NCBI RefSeq assembly: GCF_009498455.1
Contig: NZ_CP045644.1
Span: 2,793,001-2,857,000, forward strand
DNA from: Variovorax paradoxus
GTDB taxonomy: Bacteria; Pseudomonadota; Gammaproteobacteria; Burkholderiales; Burkholderiaceae_C
Length of the DNA stretch: 64,000 nt
Reading direction: 5' to 3'
Part shown: positions 8,187 to 20,219 of the stretch, piece by piece
Layout of the letters: the number at the start of each line of letters is the position of its first letter
Position numbering within the stretch: the first letter of the stretch is position 1
Position numbers and translations under genes: made by a program
The notes under the pieces: generated by a model
What the model was told of the DNA's origin: nothing
What the model saw: only the letters and a program-made list of their open reading frames with translations
Database searches by the model: none

Positions 8187-8518
8187 CATTGATGCAACGG
8201 TGCAACGACCAGAAAGTCGTGGGTACGAAGGTTCTTTGTTTTTGTGAACTAGATCATCAATTGCGACGTATTGCATTTCCACAGCACCCCGGGAATTGCC
8301 GATTGCCCTAGAGTCCGCTCGCATCAAATGTGAACAACAGTCATCTCCGGAAGGGGCGGCCTGCCGGACCCAGACCGGTGGCACAACGCCGAAGTGGCGC
8401 TTCGGTCGGGCGTGTGGCCGCGAAGCCCGTCGGCCGGCCGCTGGACCGTAAAGCTGCGTGTTGATCACATTTCAGCCGCTTGGGCGCGACAAAAATCACG
8501 AAAGAAGGTGTGTGCTTC

Positions 8519-8544
8519 GTAACCAATCGCGAACGTGTTTCGAA
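8519..8544 (+). promoter_or_regulatory. ECF promoter GTAACC-N16-CGAA for the DUF11 operon
   Basis: GTAACC at 8519-8524 and CGAA at 8541-8544 with a 16-base spacer, 84 bp before the ATG of the first DUF11 gene. The arrangement is identical to the promoters flanking the ECF sigma gene at 25.7-25.9 kb, so the distant sigma factor probably drives this operon. Confidence 0.75.
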
Positions 8545-8628
8545 ATCGAAAGGCGAGCCGATCAGACCGCGCAAAGGTCGGCAGATCCGGTCCCCGATGC
8601 GTCTCTTGCCCACAATTTGGAGTCATTC

Positions 8629-9264
8629 ATGTCCCGTCTGAAATCATCCCCGTCGACCTTCTTTGCGATACCCATCTTCCAGGTGGCCTTCCGTCTCGGC
8701 GGCGGCGCTGCCGTGCTGGCGGTGCTCGGCATCGCCGGTGCCGCCGTGGCCCAGCCGGCCGCCACTGCGGCGCCCACCGAGGCTGCACAGAAGAAGACCG
8801 TGGCGGTCGTGCTGACGCAGGCCAAGGTGGTCAAGGATGCACAGGGCAAGGAACAGCTGGTGGCGGCCGATTCGGTCAAGCCGGGCGACGTGCTCGAGTA
8901 CACGGCCACGTACACCAACCACACGGGCAAGGCCGTCACCGGCTTGGTGGCCAACCTGCCGATTCCCGAAGGCCTGGAGTACCTGCCCAAGACCGCCAAG
9001 CCGGGCGCGACGCTGGTCAAGGCCGCGACCAAGGACGGCGCGTTTGCGGCCGAGCCGCTGGCGCGTGTCGTCAACGGCAAGTCGGAGCCGGTTCCCTACA
9101 GCGAATACCGCTCGCTGCGCTGGACGCTGGGCCAGCTGCCCGCCAACGGCGTGACCGCGGTGACCGCGCGCGCCAAGGTCGAGACGGTGGTGCCGCCCGC
9201 ACCTGCTGCCGCCACAGCGACCCCCGCACCCGCCGCCGACAAGGTGGCGCGCAAGACGCCCTGA
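8629..9264 (+). CDS. secreted single-DUF11-domain protein
   Basis: A 211-residue protein with an N-terminal signal segment (FRLGGGAAVLAVLGIAGAAVAQ). One DUF11-like immunoglobulin-type domain follows (VKPGDVLEYTATYTNHTGKAVTGLVANLPIPEGLE... to NGVTAVTARAKV), then an Ala/Pro-rich tail. It should be periplasmic or surface exposed. ATG 8629 is preceded by TTTGGAG; the longer open frame from 8458 runs through the promoter and is rejected. It is the first gene of a four-gene set of DUF11 proteins on one strand. The function of DUF11 proteins in Gram-negative bacteria is poorly known; surface adhesion or matrix is a guess. Confidence 0.85.
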   Translation: MSRLKSSPSTFFAIPIFQVAFRLGGGAAVLAVLGIAGAAVAQPAATAAPTEAAQKKTVAVVLTQAKVVKDAQGKEQLVAADSVKPGDVLEYTATYTNHTGKAVTGLVANLPIPEGLEYLPKTAKPGATLVKAATKDGAFAAEPLARVVNGKSEPVPYSEYRSLRWTLGQLPANGVTAVTARAKVETVVPPAPAAATATPAPAADKVARKTP

Positions 9265-9347
9265 GTTCGCGGCGTTGACGAGCACCGTCGGCGGCCTCCC
9301 GCGCTGACGGCGAGTTCTCTTTCTTAAACCCCGTTGGTTTTTCCATT

Positions 9348-9376
9348 GCCGGTTTCCGTTCGCGGAAATCCCCGGC
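9348..9376 (+). promoter_or_regulatory. intergenic hairpin between DUF11 genes 1 and 2
   Basis: GCCGG-TTTCCG, a TTCG loop, CGGAAA, a 3-base bulge (TCC) and CCGGC form a strong stem. A smaller AAACC/GGTTT hairpin with trailing Ts precedes it at about 9326-9342, and a T7 run follows about 17 nt later. This could attenuate transcription or stabilise the mRNA end of the first gene. Confidence 0.4.
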
Positions 9377-9436
9377 CGGGGTGAGTTCGTCCTTCTTTTT
9401 TTGACCTTTCTTGACCCACCCCTGAGGAGAAACCAC

Positions 9437-12391
9437 GTGACCCCCACCTTGTCAGCCCGTCGCACCGGCCCCGTGCCGCGCGCGCTCTGGGCGGGCGCAG
9501 CAGCCTTGACGCTGAGCTTCCTGTTCGGAAGCTCCGGTGCCTTCGCTGCGGCTCCACCCGCCAACACCGTCATCGGCAACCAGGCTTCGGCCACCTACCT
9601 GGACCCGAACGGCGCCAGCCAGCTCGCCACCTCCAACCTCGTGCAGACGACGGTGCAGCAGGTCGGCTCGTTCAACCTGGACACCTTCACCACCGAAACC
9701 ACCACGGTGGTCAACACCAAGACCGGCGCGGCCGGCACGACCGTGTACGCGCCGCACGTGCTGACCAACACCGGCAACGGCACCGACACCTTCACGTTCA
9801 CCGTGACCGCGCCGGCCAGCCCGAACGGCTTCACCAAGGTCGAAGTGTTCGCCGACGCGAACGCCGACGGCGTGCCCGACAGCACGACCGCGCTGTGCTC
9901 GGTGGTTCCGGGTGCCGTGTGTAACGTTCCGGCCCAGACGGTCGCGGGCAACAACGGCACCTTCCCGTTCGTCGTCGCGTACGCGATCCCGAGCACGGCC
10001 ACGGCCGCCACGTTCACTTCGCCGGTCGCCGCGACCATCAAGGCCACGGCAGGCACGCCGGCGCTGTACGCCGCCGGCAACCTCACGGCTGCCGACGTCG
10101 ACAACGTGAACCTCACGGACCAGGCCGCCTTCAACGCCACCAAGAGCCTGGCCGTTCCGGCCGTCGCCTGGTCCGCCAACGGCGGCACCTGGCCTGCGGC
10201 GTCGGTGAGCGGTCCGCGCTCGGCGACCGGTTGCGCGGCCACCGTGGCAGGCGCGACCACGCCGGCTGCTGGCTGCGTGTACACCACCTACACGTTGAAG
10301 TTCAACAACACGGGCGGTGCAGCCGGTCGGTTCGTCCTGACCGACACGGTGCCCGCCGGCTTCACGTACGTGCCGGGTTCGGCCGTCTGGAGCAACGCAC
10401 CGGGCACGGCACTCACGGACGCACCGCAGGGTGACGCAGCCGGCATCGACTTCACCGCGACCGGCAACTCGCTGGCCTTCGTGGTGGCATCACTGCCGCA
10501 GAACGTCACGCAGACGGTGAGCTTCGTCGTGATGGTCAACGACACGGCGGCCATCGGCACGTCGACCACGACCAACACGGCCAGGTACAACCCCGTGACC
10601 GTGCCCCCGACGACGACCTCGGACAACCCGGGCACGCCGGGCTCGCCGACCAACCCGTCGAGCTACAACGTCATCGGCACCTTCGGCATCATCCTCGGCT
10701 CGGCCGACGCCAGCGCCAGCCCGACGGCCTCGAAGGACACGGCAGTGGGCAACCCCAACACCACCGCGGCCGACACCACGACCGTCGCCAGTGCAGGGGC
10801 CGGTACCACGGTGAAGTTCACGCAGACGGTGTTCAACACGGGCAATGCCACGGACGTCGTGAACCTCACGGCCGCCCTGGGCACCTTCCCGGCCGGAACG
10901 ACCTTCAAGTTCTTCGCCGCCGACGGGCTCACGCCGTTGATCGACAACAACGGCGACGGCGTTCCCGACACCGGTCCGGTCGCGGCCAACGGCAGCGTGC
11001 AGTTCGTGCTGGCGGCCACGCTGCCGGCCGCGGCAACGCCGGGCGCGGGCGGCAGTGCGATCGTCACCGGTACCTCGACGGGCGACAGCACCAAGACGGA
11101 AACCACGCGCGACACGCTGACGAACGTGGTGGGCGTGCTGGTCGACCTGACCAACACCGCCTCGGGCAACGGCATTGCAGGCAACACCGGCACCGGCGAC
11201 GTGGGCACGGGCCCGAGCCCGCAGCCGACGACCACCCACACGACCGCTGCCGGCACCGGCACGATCTTCACGCTGTTCGTCAAGAACAACGACTCGGTGG
11301 CCAACACCTACAACCTCGCAGCGAGCCAGACCAACAGCTTCCCGGGCAGCCTGCCCGCGGGCTGGACCGTCAAGTTCGTGGCGGCGGGTGCGACCTGCGC
11401 GGGTTCCGCGCTCACCACGCTGAACGTGGCAGCCAACACCCAGACGCCGGTCGATGCCTGCGTGACGCCGCCTGCTTCGCAGACGCCCGTCACCGGCCAA
11501 CTGGTGTACTTCCAGCTGCGCTCCACCCTCACGACTTCCACCGGCGTTGTGGCGATGGACACCAAGACCGACGCCGTGACCGTGACCACGGCCAACACCT
11601 TCGGCGCGACCCTCACGCCGAACAACAACGGCCAGGTCGCTCCCGGCGGTTCGGTGGTGTATGCCCACACGGTGACCATCACCGGCGCGCAAAGCTGCGG
11701 CACCAAGTACAACGTGACGGCCACGCTGCCCGCAGCCGACGTGACGGCGGGCTGGACCACCGCGCTGTATGTCGACGTGAACGGCGACGGCCAGATCGAC
11801 GGCGGCGACACGCTGGTGACGAACGGCACGGTCACGCCGCCGGCGCCAACCGCGCCGGCCACGGCCCTTGACAGCGGCAGGACGCACAAGCTGCTCGTCA
11901 AGGTGTTCGCACCGGGCGGCGCCACGGCAGGCGCCACCGACACCGCCACGGTGACGGTGACCTTCCCTGACGTCGCAGCCTGCGGTTCGCCCTCGGCCAC
12001 CGACATCACCACCGTCATCACCGGCCAGATGCGCCTCGTGAAGACGCAGGCACTGGACGTGAACTGCGATGGCACCGAGGTCCCGACCGCGTCGGCCCCG
12101 CTGGTCGCCAAGCCCGGTGAGTGCCTCGTGTACCGCGTCGTTGCCACCAACGAAGGCGTGGCACCGGTCACCAACATGTCGATCAACGACGCGGTGCCGG
12201 CCTACACCACCTTCACGGGTGCGACGCAGCCGCCGGTGGCAACGCGTTGCACGTCGACGGGCGTGACGCCTGCCTTCGTGGCGGCGAACTACACCTCGAC
12301 CCCGACGACGGTGGCCTGCGGCAGCACGACCAACACGGTCGCGCCCGGCGGCACCGCCACGCTGCTGTTCACCGTGAAGGTGAACAACTGA
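9437..12391 (+). CDS. secreted multi-DUF11 repeat protein
   Basis: A 984-residue exported protein. GTG 9437 is chosen because it follows AGGAGAAAC; the frame is open to 9401 but without a better start. A signal peptide (ALWAGAAALTLSFLFGSSGAFAA) leads into a chain of DUF11/TIGR01451-type domains, recognisable by repeated NTGxxxDTFTF or NxG...F.LTDTVPAGFTYVPGS phrases. The last is MRLVKTQALDVNCDG...AKPGECLVYRVVATNEGVAPVTNMSINDAVP. Composition is Thr/Ala/Gly/Asn-rich with few charged residues, as in secreted adhesins. There is no outer-membrane anchor of its own, so it probably depends on the large protein encoded next. Confidence 0.87.
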   Translation: MTPTLSARRTGPVPRALWAGAAALTLSFLFGSSGAFAAAPPANTVIGNQASATYLDPNGASQLATSNLVQTTVQQVGSFNLDTFTTETTTVVNTKTGAAGTTVYAPHVLTNTGNGTDTFTFTVTAPASPNGFTKVEVFADANADGVPDSTTALCSVVPGAVCNVPAQTVAGNNGTFPFVVAYAIPSTATAATFTSPVAATIKATAGTPALYAAGNLTAADVDNVNLTDQAAFNATKSLAVPAVAWSANGGTWPAASVSGPRSATGCAATVAGATTPAAGCVYTTYTLKFNNTGGAAGRFVLTDTVPAGFTYVPGSAVWSNAPGTALTDAPQGDAAGIDFTATGNSLAFVVASLPQNVTQTVSFVVMVNDTAAIGTSTTTNTARYNPVTVPPTTTSDNPGTPGSPTNPSSYNVIGTFGIILGSADASASPTASKDTAVGNPNTTAADTTTVASAGAGTTVKFTQTVFNTGNATDVVNLTAALGTFPAGTTFKFFAADGLTPLIDNNGDGVPDTGPVAANGSVQFVLAATLPAAATPGAGGSAIVTGTSTGDSTKTETTRDTLTNVVGVLVDLTNTASGNGIAGNTGTGDVGTGPSPQPTTTHTTAAGTGTIFTLFVKNNDSVANTYNLAASQTNSFPGSLPAGWTVKFVAAGATCAGSALTTLNVAANTQTPVDACVTPPASQTPVTGQLVYFQLRSTLTTSTGVVAMDTKTDAVTVTTANTFGATLTPNNNGQVAPGGSVVYAHTVTITGAQSCGTKYNVTATLPAADVTAGWTTALYVDVNGDGQIDGGDTLVTNGTVTPPAPTAPATALDSGRTHKLLVKVFAPGGATAGATDTATVTVTFPDVAACGSPSATDITTVITGQMRLVKTQALDVNCDGTEVPTASAPLVAKPGECLVYRVVATNEGVAPVTNMSINDAVPAYTTFTGATQPPVATRCTSTGVTPAFVAANYTSTPTTVACGSTTNTVAPGGTATLLFTVKVNN

Positions 12392-12462
12392 CGGCCTGAG
12401 TGAAGGCGAAGCGCCGGCGGTCCTCGTGTCCGCCGGTGGCTTCCTTCCGCAGCCGTTCCCCC

Positions 12463-12482
12463 AGGGGGCTCGCCCCCTTTTT
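12463..12482 (+). terminator. intrinsic terminator inside the DUF11 gene set
   Basis: GGGGG-CTCG-CCCCC followed by TTTTT, 72 bp after the stop at 12391 and 110 bp before the next ATG. It may reduce transcription into the 7.6-kb gene downstream. Confidence 0.55.
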
Positions 12483-12591
12483 CCTCTGCGTCTTCGTCCC
12501 TCTTCGCCTGTAGGGCGGGCGAGGGCGCACAGGAAAAAGTTCTTTCGTTTCTTCTGATCTCCCCAGCGGTGATCGACCAAGGGTTCGCTAC

Positions 12592-15500
12592 ATGCAGTTC
12601 ACGTCCAAGCTCAGAGGCACCGGCCTGCGACCGCCGCGCGGGTTCGCTGTCGTGCTGTGCGCATGCATGGCGTTCGTGCTGCTTCTCGGCGTCATGGTGT
12701 CGGCGAACGCCGCACCCGCCCCGGCCGGCATCGTGATCCGCAGCATCGCCACGGGCACGTACGTACCCAACGGCCTGGCGCAGACCGAGACCATCTCGTC
12801 CAACGAAGTGATCGCCACGGTGCTGCCCGTGGAAGCGCTGGTGCTCACGCAGGACCAGTCGCTGTCGCGCCCGCCGGCCAGCATCGTCACGCTGAGCCAT
12901 CTGCTCACCAACACCGGCAACGTGGCATCCACCTACACGCTGGCACTGGCCAACAATGCTGCGGGTTGCGCGGCCGACACGCTCGATCTGTCTGCACTGC
13001 GCGTGGTGCGCGACACCAACAACAACGGCGTGGTCGATCCGGCCGATCCGGTGGTGCAACTGAACGCGGCAGGTGCGATCTCTCTGAAGCCCGGCGAGAC
13101 CGCGGCACTGCTGGTGCAGGGAACGATCCCCACCGCCGCGACCGGCGTGGCCTGCGTGGGCCTGACCGCCACCACCGCACTGCAAGGTCTGGTGGCGACG
13201 AACCGCGACACCGTCACCGTCGGCAACGCCGCCGCGCTGCAGCTCGTCAAGTCCGCCAGCTATCCCGGCAACGTCATCCCCGGCCAGACGCGCATCGACT
13301 TCTCTGTCTCGGGCACCAACATCGGCGCACAGGACGCACAGCCGTCGAACGTCGTTGCCCCCACCAACACGCCGTTGCTCGTGAACGGCGCACCTTCCGC
13401 ACTGGTCCTCGTGCGCGACCCCGTGCCCACCGGCACCCAGTACGTGCCCGGCACCTTGCGCACCACCGCCGCCAACGCCGTCAAGCTGTACCGCCTGGCC
13501 GCAGACCCGGCCTTCAGCTACCGCACCGCAGAAGACGCCTCGGCCGTCGAAGTGGCGATTGGCATCTCCACGCCCGTGGCACGCAACGTGTCAGTGGCAA
13601 TGCAGTTCGCCGTCAAGGTCAACGCCGACCAGGTCGGCGAGATCCGCAACACCGCCCACAGTGCTTACAACGACGGCACCGGCCCGGCCACCGTGCCGTC
13701 GAACACCATCGTCATCAGCTCCAGCCAGGCACGCATCGGCGTGGCCAAGTCGGCGTCGACCCCGCGCATCAACAAGAGCGCCGACGGCAAGACCGACGGC
13801 ACGGCCACCGTGCGCTTCAGCGTCAACGTGCGCAACTACGGCACGTCGTGGCTGTACGGCGTGCAGGCCGCCGACGTGATGGAAGGTGCAGGCGCCACGC
13901 AGTTCGGCGCCTACAGCGCGGGCGATGCACGCAGCGCCAACCAGTACACCATCGTGCCCGGCTCGATCGTGATTGCGCCCGCACCCAGCGGCGGTACGGT
14001 TGCTGCGGCCAACCCCGCCTTCAAGGGCACCGCCGCTGCCTCGAACCTGCTGGCCGACGGCGCCGTGCTGCCCGCGGGCGCACAACTGACCGTGCAGTTC
14101 GATGCCCGCATCAACTTCACCGGCCGCGCGGGCACCTTGTTCAACACCGTCAAGGCCTCGGGCGCATTGAATGCCGGCGGCCCAGCGGTGGCCCTGGACG
14201 ACTCCGTCAACGGCGACAACCCCGACGCAGACGGCGACGGCAACCCCACCAACGACACCTCGCCCACGCCCGTCTCCACGCAGCTGCCCACGCTCACCCT
14301 GACCAAGCAGGCCTCCATCGCGCGTCGTATATCGCCCGGCGTCTACGAGCTGGACTACACCTTCAAGGTCACCAACACCGGCGCCGTTGCCGCACCCAAC
14401 GTGCGCGTGATCGACAACCTGAACTGCACCTTCGACATGGACAAGGCCAGCGGTCAGATTGCTTCGTGGGAACTGCTGGGACCGCCCAAGAGCGCCAACG
14501 GCAACCTCAATGCCGCCACCGGCTTCACCGGCCGGGCCACCTGCAACAGAAGTACCCAAGACAGCGCCGACCCCTTCCAGCTGCCCACCGAAGTGGCACT
14601 GAGCCTGACGGATGGCAGTCGTGCATTGGCCCCCGGCCAGAGCGAGCAGATCCTCCTGAGCGTGCGCATCACCGAGAAGGCAGCCGCCATCGGCGGGCGC
14701 GTCTCACTCACCAACAAGGCCTGGGCCGCTGCCTTCGAGCAGAACACTGTCAACGTCACGCCCACCATGCTGCTGGCCGCCACGGCCACCTCGGTGCAGT
14801 CGCTGCTGGTCGATCCGCAAGGCACGGTCTACAACGCATTGACCCGCCAACCCGTGGCCGGCGCACTGGTCACCTACACCCGCCAGTCCTGCAGCAGCGG
14901 CACGGCCGGCCCCATCACCGCCGCAGAGATCTACGGTGCCGATTCGAGCACCTACACGCTGAACCCCAACGGCAGCATCTCGATGACCACGGGCGCCGAC
15001 GGCGCCTACCAGTTCTACCTGCAGACGCCGCCGGTGACGGGGCTGTGCACGTACGACATCTCGGTCACGCCCCCCGCAGGCAGCGGCTACGTCTACCCCT
15101 CGCAGCTGATCCCCGTCACCGGTGGTTCCTTCACCAGCTGCGGCGCCGTCGTGCCCAGCGCCGTGCCCCCGAAGGACGCCGACCCAACCAGCTATTACTT
15201 CCAGGTTCAGGCAGGCGTGAAGCCCGACGGCACGCCGTGCGACGCCGTGCACAACCACATCCCTCTGGACCCCGGCAACATCCTAGGCCTGGTGCTGCGC
15301 AAGGACGGCAGCAAGCGGCAAGTCGAATTCGGCGACTTCATGGACTACGCCCTGACGGTCACCAACAAGACCGGCTTCCCCGTGACCGGCGTGACCTTCA
15401 ACGACACGCTGCCCCCGGGCTTCGCGTACGTGGCCAACAGCGTGCGCCTCAATGGGCAAGCGGTGCCCAACCCCGCGGGCGGCGCCGGCCCGGGATTGAT

Positions 15501-18500
15501 CTTCAACTACCCCGCGCTGGTCGTTGCGCCGGACCAGTCGGCGATGGTGCGCTACCGCGTGCGCATCGGCGTGGGCGCGCCCACCAACGGCGACGCCATC
15601 AACCGCGCACGCGCCACCTCGGGCCCCATCCAGTCGAACCTGGCGAACTGGACCGTGCGTGTGACGGGCGGCGTGTTTTCCGACGATGCCTTCGCCTTCG
15701 GCAAGGTGTACCTCGATTGCAAGCGCGACGGGAAGCAAGAAAGCGCCGACGAGATCGGCGTGCCCGGCGTGCGCCTGTACATGGAAGACGGCACCCACGT
15801 CGTCACCGACATCGAAGGCAAGTGGAGTCTGTACGGCTTGAAGCCCGTCACGCACGTGCTGCGCCTGGACCAGACCACGCTGCCGCTCGGAGCCAAGCTC
15901 GAAGTGCTCGACAACCGCAACGCAGGCACCCCCGAGAGCCGCTTCGTCGACCTCAAGAAGGGCGAGTTCCACAAGGCCAACTTCGTCATCACCAACTGCG
16001 ACGACAAGGCCGTGATCGCCGAAGTGGCCGCGCGCCGCGCCGCCATCGCCGCACGCCCCGACACCGAGGCCGAAGCGCAGGTTCGCCTGCGCCTGGACCC
16101 TGAAGGCAAGGTGATTCCCGTGGGCGACGTGCGTGGCCTGCCGGCCACGGGCCAAGCGCTGGCCAGCGGCAGCACGGGCGCCGTGCAGACGACCTCTGCA
16201 CCGCTGATCGCACTGCCCGTGGCGCCGGCCAACGCCAGCAGCTTCGTGAGCGGTGGTGGCGGCAGCATGGGTGGCACGCTGGGCTTGCAACCTGCGGCGC
16301 CGCTGGATGGGACCGTGCCTGCGATCCCGACCGGCAGCCTGTTCTCGCCGTTGAGCGGCCTGCCCACGTCGGGCTTGGCATCCTCGCCCACAGGCAGTTC
16401 GGCCACCGGTGTCGGCTCGCAAGCCATGCGCCCCATCGGCATGGGCGGTGCCATGTTGGAACCGCGCACCAACCCGCTGCTCCCTCAAGCAGCTCCCAGC
16501 CCGATCGAACTCGAGACCCTGCTGCCCCAACTCGAGAACAACACCCTGGCCTTCATCGGCCTGAAGGACCGCGACACCGTCGCCGGCCAGTCGATCAACG
16601 TGCGCGTCAAGGGCACGGCCGGCACCTCCCTGCGCCTGAGCGTGAACGGTACTTCCCTGGAAGAACGCCGCGTCGGCAAGAAGACCCAGCTGGCCTCCAA
16701 GAACATCGCCGCCTGGGAATACATCGGCGTGGCCCTGCGCCCCGGCCCCAACACCCTCAAGCTCGAAGCCGTGGACGGCTTCGGCAACGTGCGCGGCAGC
16801 GCCGACGAGATCACCGTCATCGCCCCCGACAAGCTCGGCGCCATCGAGGTCGACCTGCCCGAGGTGGCCCGCGCCGACCTGCGCACGCCCGTCGTCGTCA
16901 AGGTGCGCCTGATCGACGCGGCCGGCGTGCCCGTGACCGCCCGCACCCAGCTCACGCTGGAGAGCGATCGCGGCCGCTGGATGGCCGAAGACCTGAACCC
17001 CACCGAACCGGGCACGCAGGTCTTCATGGACGGTGGCGCCGCAGAGTTCCAGCTGATGCCCCCCGGCGAACCCGGCGATGCACGCCTGCGCGTGAGCGCG
17101 GCCACCTTCGTCAAGGAAGTGCGCCTGGCGCTGCTGCCCGAGATGCGCCCCATGATCGGCGTGGGCATCGTCGAAGGCGTGCTGGACTTCACCAAGCGCG
17201 GCAAGCTGCCCATCGGCGCCATGCCCGCCGGTGCGGCCTTCGAAGCAGAACTCACGGGGCTGAAGGACGAGGGCACCAACAGCCGCGCCGCCGGCCGCGC
17301 TGCCTTCTTCTTCAAGGGCACCGTCAAGGGCGAGTACCTGCTCACGGCCGCCTTCGACTCCGACAAGACGCGCAAGGACCGCCTGTTCCGCGACATCCGT
17401 CCCGACGAGTTCTATCCCATCTACGGCGACTCGGCGGTCAAGGGCTTCGACGCCCAGAGCACGCAAAAGCTCTACGTGCGCATCGACAAGAACCGCTCCT
17501 ACCTGCTGTACGGCGACTTCACCACCGCCAGCAGCACCGAGGTGCGCAACCTGAGCCAGAGCAACCGTTCGCTCACGGGCCTGAAGCACGTGTACGAAGA
17601 CGAGAACGTGCGCGCCACCAGCTATGTCTCGCGCACCGCGCAGACCCAGCAGGTCGAAGAGTTCCGCGCGCTGGGCACCTCGGGCCCGTACTACCTGAGC
17701 GCCAGCAACGGCGAGTTCGTGGACAACAGCGAACAGATCGAGATCGTGGTGCGCGACCGCAACCAGCCCAACATCGTGCTGCAGCGCACGGCCGTGGCGC
17801 GCTTCGTGGACTACACGGTGGAGCCGCTGACGCGCCGGATTCTCTTCACCCACGCCATCGCGTCCATCGATGCGAACCTGAACCCGCAGTCGATTCGCGT
17901 CACGTACGAAGTGGACTCGGGCGGCCCCAAGTTCACCGTGGCCGGCACCGATGTGCAGGTCAAGGTCAGCGAGAACCTCCAGCTGGGCGTGGTGGCCAGC
18001 ACCGACGAGAACCCACAGAACAAGCGCAAGCTGCAGGCGCTCACGGGCGTGGCGCGCATCGGCGAGAACACCAGCGTGGCGGCCGAGCTGGTCAAGACCG
18101 ACTCCGACGACAAGGGCACCGGCCATGGCGCCCGCGTGGAAGCGCGCTACCAGGACGATAAGCTCGCCGTGGTGGCCCTGGCGGCCAAGACCAGCACCGG
18201 CTTCGACAACCCTGGCGCGAGCTTCTCGGCCGGCCACACCGAAGCCTCGGCACGCGCCGAGTACCGCATCGACCCGACCCTGGCCGTGCGCGGCGAGGTG
18301 CTCTACAGCAAGGATGCGCTGCAGGCCCAAGCGGGGCAGGGGGACGAGCGCAAGGGCGCCACCGTGAGCGTGCAGAAGAAGCTCAGCGACAAGACCGTCG
18401 CCGAAGTGGGCCTTCGCCATGGCCAGAGCAACAACGCGCTGGGCTCGAGCTCGGGCTTCGACTACGGCCAGATCTCCACCTACAACGGCCAGATGGGCAG

Positions 18501-20211
18501 CAGCATCGGCGCCAACAGCGTGACCACGCTGGGCGCAGCGGCTGCGGCAGGAAGCATCGACACCCAGAGCCAGACGACCGTGCGTGCGCGCCTGTCGACC
18601 GAGGTGCCCGGCGTGGCCGGTGCGCAGGTCTTCGTCGAAGGCGAGCAGGACATCCAGGACGGCAAGCGCCACGTGCTGGCCATCGGCGGCAACTACGCCG
18701 TCACCGACAAGACGCGTGTCTACGGCCGCTACGAGCTGATCTCGACCTTGAACGGCCCCTACGAGCTGGACAGCACGCAGCGCAACAACACGGGCATCGT
18801 CGGCATCGAGAGCAACTACATGGAAGGCGGGCGGGTCTACAACGAGTACCGCATTGCCGACGGCGCCGAGGGGCGCGGGGTGCAGGCGGCCATCGGGGTG
18901 CGCAACACCGTCAAGATCAACGAGCAGATCCGCGTGACCGGGGGCATCGAGCACACGCGTGACATGAGCGGCTACAGCAACAGCGTGAACAGCGGCACGG
19001 GCTACGCGGGTGGCCTGGGCGAATCGACCGCGATCACCAGCGGCATCGAATACATCACCGACCGGATCAAGGCCAGTGGCGTGTACGAGGCTCGCCGCGG
19101 CGACGACGCGAACACGCGCCTGTTCAGTGCCGGCTTCGGCTTCAAGCTCGATGCCTCCTGGAGCCTGCTGGCACGCAGCATCGTGAGCGACAGCGAGGGC
19201 CAAGGCGCCAACGCGGGCAACGAGCGTCATCTGCAGCGCCACCAGATCGGCATCGCCTACCGGCCGGTGGACAACGACACCTGGAACGCGCTGGCGCGCT
19301 ACGAGCGTCGTTCGGAGAACGTGGTGGGTGCAGGCAATGCGGCCGGCTCCCTGCAGGGCAGCAGCGTCTTCGGGGCCGACAACGGTGCGAGCCTGCCGGG
19401 GAAGACCAGTGCCGACATCGTCTCGGCGCACCTGAACTACAACCCCGAGCCGGGCAAGGCGGTGATGGCGCGCTACGCCTTCAAGCTCAGCCGCGCCGAT
19501 GACGGGATGCTGGCCAGCAAGTACTGGGCGCACCTGGTGCAGGCGCGCTATACGCAGGACATCAACCAGGACTGGGACTTCGGCGTGCAGGCCGGGGTTC
19601 TGTACGGCAAGGGCGGCGGGCTGCAGAAGACGCTGGGCGTGGAGCTGGGCTACCAGGTGCAGAAGAACATGTGGGTGTCGGCGGGCTACAACTTCGTGGG
19701 GTTGAACGACCGCGATCTCACCGCCAACGAGTACACGAGCAAGGGTGCGTATGTGCGCCTGCGCTTCAAGTTCGATGAGACGCACTTGGGGTTCGCTTCG
19801 ACGGGCGCGGATGTGAAAGCGGCCAAGGCGGAGAAGGCCGAGAAGGTGGCAGCGATCGAAGTCGCACCGCTGCCGGCACGCACGGTGCTGCAGGCCGAGG
19901 CGCTCTTCGAGCCCACGAAGTCCTTCATCAAGCCGCAGTCGCATGACGCGCTGAACACGCTGGCTGCGCAGATCAAGGCGACCGACGCTGAAGTGGTGAT
20001 CCATATCAGCCATGCCGATGCGCAAGGCAATGCCGACGACCGCCTGCAGCTGATCGCGCAGCGGACCAACGCGGTGCGCAGCTATCTGATCGGGCACGGT
20101 GTGGATGTGCTGCGGCTGCGCACTGACACCCCTGAAGCCACACCGCCCGTCGCAGGCAACGCCGGCAACCGCTGGGTCGTGATCGCCTCGGCCGCGCAAG
20201 AAACCCGCTGA
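12592..20211 (+). CDS. giant DUF11/SdrD-B protein with outer-membrane barrel and OmpA-like C-terminus
   Basis: A 2539-residue envelope protein. In order: signal peptide (to about residue 41); several DUF11 domains (about 90-700 and 900-1010); a Cna-B/regulatory-type domain near 745 ([19 protein letters not shown]); an SdrD-B-like domain near 1030-1110 ([31 protein letters not shown]); a Ser/Gly/Pro-rich spacer (about 1180-1310); an Ig-like domain near 1400; a long region from about 1600 to 2390 rich in alternating aromatic/polar strands like a beta barrel ([27 protein letters not shown]); and a final OmpA-like peptidoglycan-binding domain (about 2420-2539). It would span the outer membrane, anchored to the wall and displaying repeats. 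The start is the first ATG before the signal peptide; the RBS is weak. Confidence 0.9.
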   Translation: MQFTSKLRGTGLRPPRGFAVVLCACMAFVLLLGVMVSANAAPAPAGIVIRSIATGTYVPNGLAQTETISSNEVIATVLPVEALVLTQDQSLSRPPASIVTLSHLLTNTGNVASTYTLALANNAAGCAADTLDLSALRVVRDTNNNGVVDPADPVVQLNAAGAISLKPGETAALLVQGTIPTAATGVACVGLTATTALQGLVATNRDTVTVGNAAALQLVKSASYPGNVIPGQTRIDFSVSGTNIGAQDAQPSNVVAPTNTPLLVNGAPSALVLVRDPVPTGTQYVPGTLRTTAANAVKLYRLAADPAFSYRTAEDASAVEVAIGISTPVARNVSVAMQFAVKVNADQVGEIRNTAHSAYNDGTGPATVPSNTIVISSSQARIGVAKSASTPRINKSADGKTDGTATVRFSVNVRNYGTSWLYGVQAADVMEGAGATQFGAYSAGDARSANQYTIVPGSIVIAPAPSGGTVAAANPAFKGTAAASNLLADGAVLPAGAQLTVQFDARINFTGRAGTLFNTVKASGALNAGGPAVALDDSVNGDNPDADGDGNPTNDTSPTPVSTQLPTLTLTKQASIARRISPGVYELDYTFKVTNTGAVAAPNVRVIDNLNCTFDMDKASGQIASWELLGPPKSANGNLNAATGFTGRATCNRSTQDSADPFQLPTEVALSLTDGSRALAPGQSEQILLSVRITEKAAAIGGRVSLTNKAWAAAFEQNTVNVTPTMLLAATATSVQSLLVDPQGTVYNALTRQPVAGALVTYTRQSCSSGTAGPITAAEIYGADSSTYTLNPNGSISMTTGADGAYQFYLQTPPVTGLCTYDISVTPPAGSGYVYPSQLIPVTGGSFTSCGAVVPSAVPPKDADPTSYYFQVQAGVKPDGTPCDAVHNHIPLDPGNILGLVLRKDGSKRQVEFGDFMDYALTVTNKTGFPVTGVTFNDTLPPGFAYVANSVRLNGQAVPNPAGGAGPGLIFNYPALVVAPDQSAMVRYRVRIGVGAPTNGDAINRARATSGPIQSNLANWTVRVTGGVFSDDAFAFGKVYLDCKRDGKQESADEIGVPGVRLYMEDGTHVVTDIEGKWSLYGLKPVTHVLRLDQTTLPLGAKLEVLDNRNAGTPESRFVDLKKGEFHKANFVITNCDDKAVIAEVAARRAAIAARPDTEAEAQVRLRLDPEGKVIPVGDVRGLPATGQALASGSTGAVQTTSAPLIALPVAPANASSFVSGGGGSMGGTLGLQPAAPLDGTVPAIPTGSLFSPLSGLPTSGLASSPTGSSATGVGSQAMRPIGMGGAMLEPRTNPLLPQAAPSPIELETLLPQLENNTLAFIGLKDRDTVAGQSINVRVKGTAGTSLRLSVNGTSLEERRVGKKTQLASKNIAAWEYIGVALRPGPNTLKLEAVDGFGNVRGSADEITVIAPDKLGAIEVDLPEVARADLRTPVVVKVRLIDAAGVPVTARTQLTLESDRGRWMAEDLNPTEPGTQVFMDGGAAEFQLMPPGEPGDARLRVSAATFVKEVRLALLPEMRPMIGVGIVEGVLDFTKRGKLPIGAMPAGAAFEAELTGLKDEGTNSRAAGRAAFFFKGTVKGEYLLTAAFDSDKTRKDRLFRDIRPDEFYPIYGDSAVKGFDAQSTQKLYVRIDKNRSYLLYGDFTTASSTEVRNLSQSNRSLTGLKHVYEDENVRATSYVSRTAQTQQVEEFRALGTSGPYYLSASNGEFVDNSEQIEIVVRDRNQPNIVLQRTAVARFVDYTVEPLTRRILFTHAIASIDANLNPQSIRVTYEVDSGGPKFTVAGTDVQVKVSENLQLGVVASTDENPQNKRKLQALTGVARIGENTSVAAELVKTDSDDKGTGHGARVEARYQDDKLAVVALAAKTSTGFDNPGASFSAGHTEASARAEYRIDPTLAVRGEVLYSKDALQAQAGQGDERKGATVSVQKKLSDKTVAEVGLRHGQSNNALGSSSGFDYGQISTYNGQMGSSIGANSVTTLGAAAAAGSIDTQSQTTVRARLSTEVPGVAGAQVFVEGEQDIQDGKRHVLAIGGNYAVTDKTRVYGRYELISTLNGPYELDSTQRNNTGIVGIESNYMEGGRVYNEYRIADGAEGRGVQAAIGVRNTVKINEQIRVTGGIEHTRDMSGYSNSVNSGTGYAGGLGESTAITSGIEYITDRIKASGVYEARRGDDANTRLFSAGFGFKLDASWSLLARSIVSDSEGQGANAGNERHLQRHQIGIAYRPVDNDTWNALARYERRSENVVGAGNAAGSLQGSSVFGADNGASLPGKTSADIVSAHLNYNPEPGKAVMARYAFKLSRADDGMLASKYWAHLVQARYTQDINQDWDFGVQAGVLYGKGGGLQKTLGVELGYQVQKNMWVSAGYNFVGLNDRDLTANEYTSKGAYVRLRFKFDETHLGFASTGADVKAAKAEKAEKVAAIEVAPLPARTVLQAEALFEPTKSFIKPQSHDALNTLAAQIKATDAEVVIHISHADAQGNADDRLQLIAQRTNAVRSYLIGHGVDVLRLRTDTPEATPPVAGNAGNRWVVIASAAQETR

Positions 20212-20219
20212 ACGAGGCC

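Larger units (their letters stand above)
7548..8628. other. 1.1-kb AT-rich intergenic regulatory region
   Basis: Between the leftward regulator unit and the rightward DUF11 operon there is about 1.1 kb without a convincing gene. From roughly 7780 to 8340 it is much richer in A and T than the rest of the window (T-runs of 7-9, TTAATT blocks). It contains two outward-facing GTAACC-N16-CGAA promoters, a perfect CRP-type palindrome and a 32-bp imperfect direct repeat, each listed separately. Open frames here lack family features, supported starts or the strong GC3 bias of the flanking genes. It may be a long control region or a remnant of foreign DNA. Confidence 0.7.

Noticed and set aside
7947..8468. 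173-codon minus-strand open frame in the AT-rich region
   Set aside because: No recognisable domain, no good ribosome-binding site, and it runs through the direct repeats; more likely chance.
12657..16103. 1148-codon open frame overlapping the giant DUF11 gene in another frame
   Set aside because: Arg/Gln/His-rich shadow with no family features.
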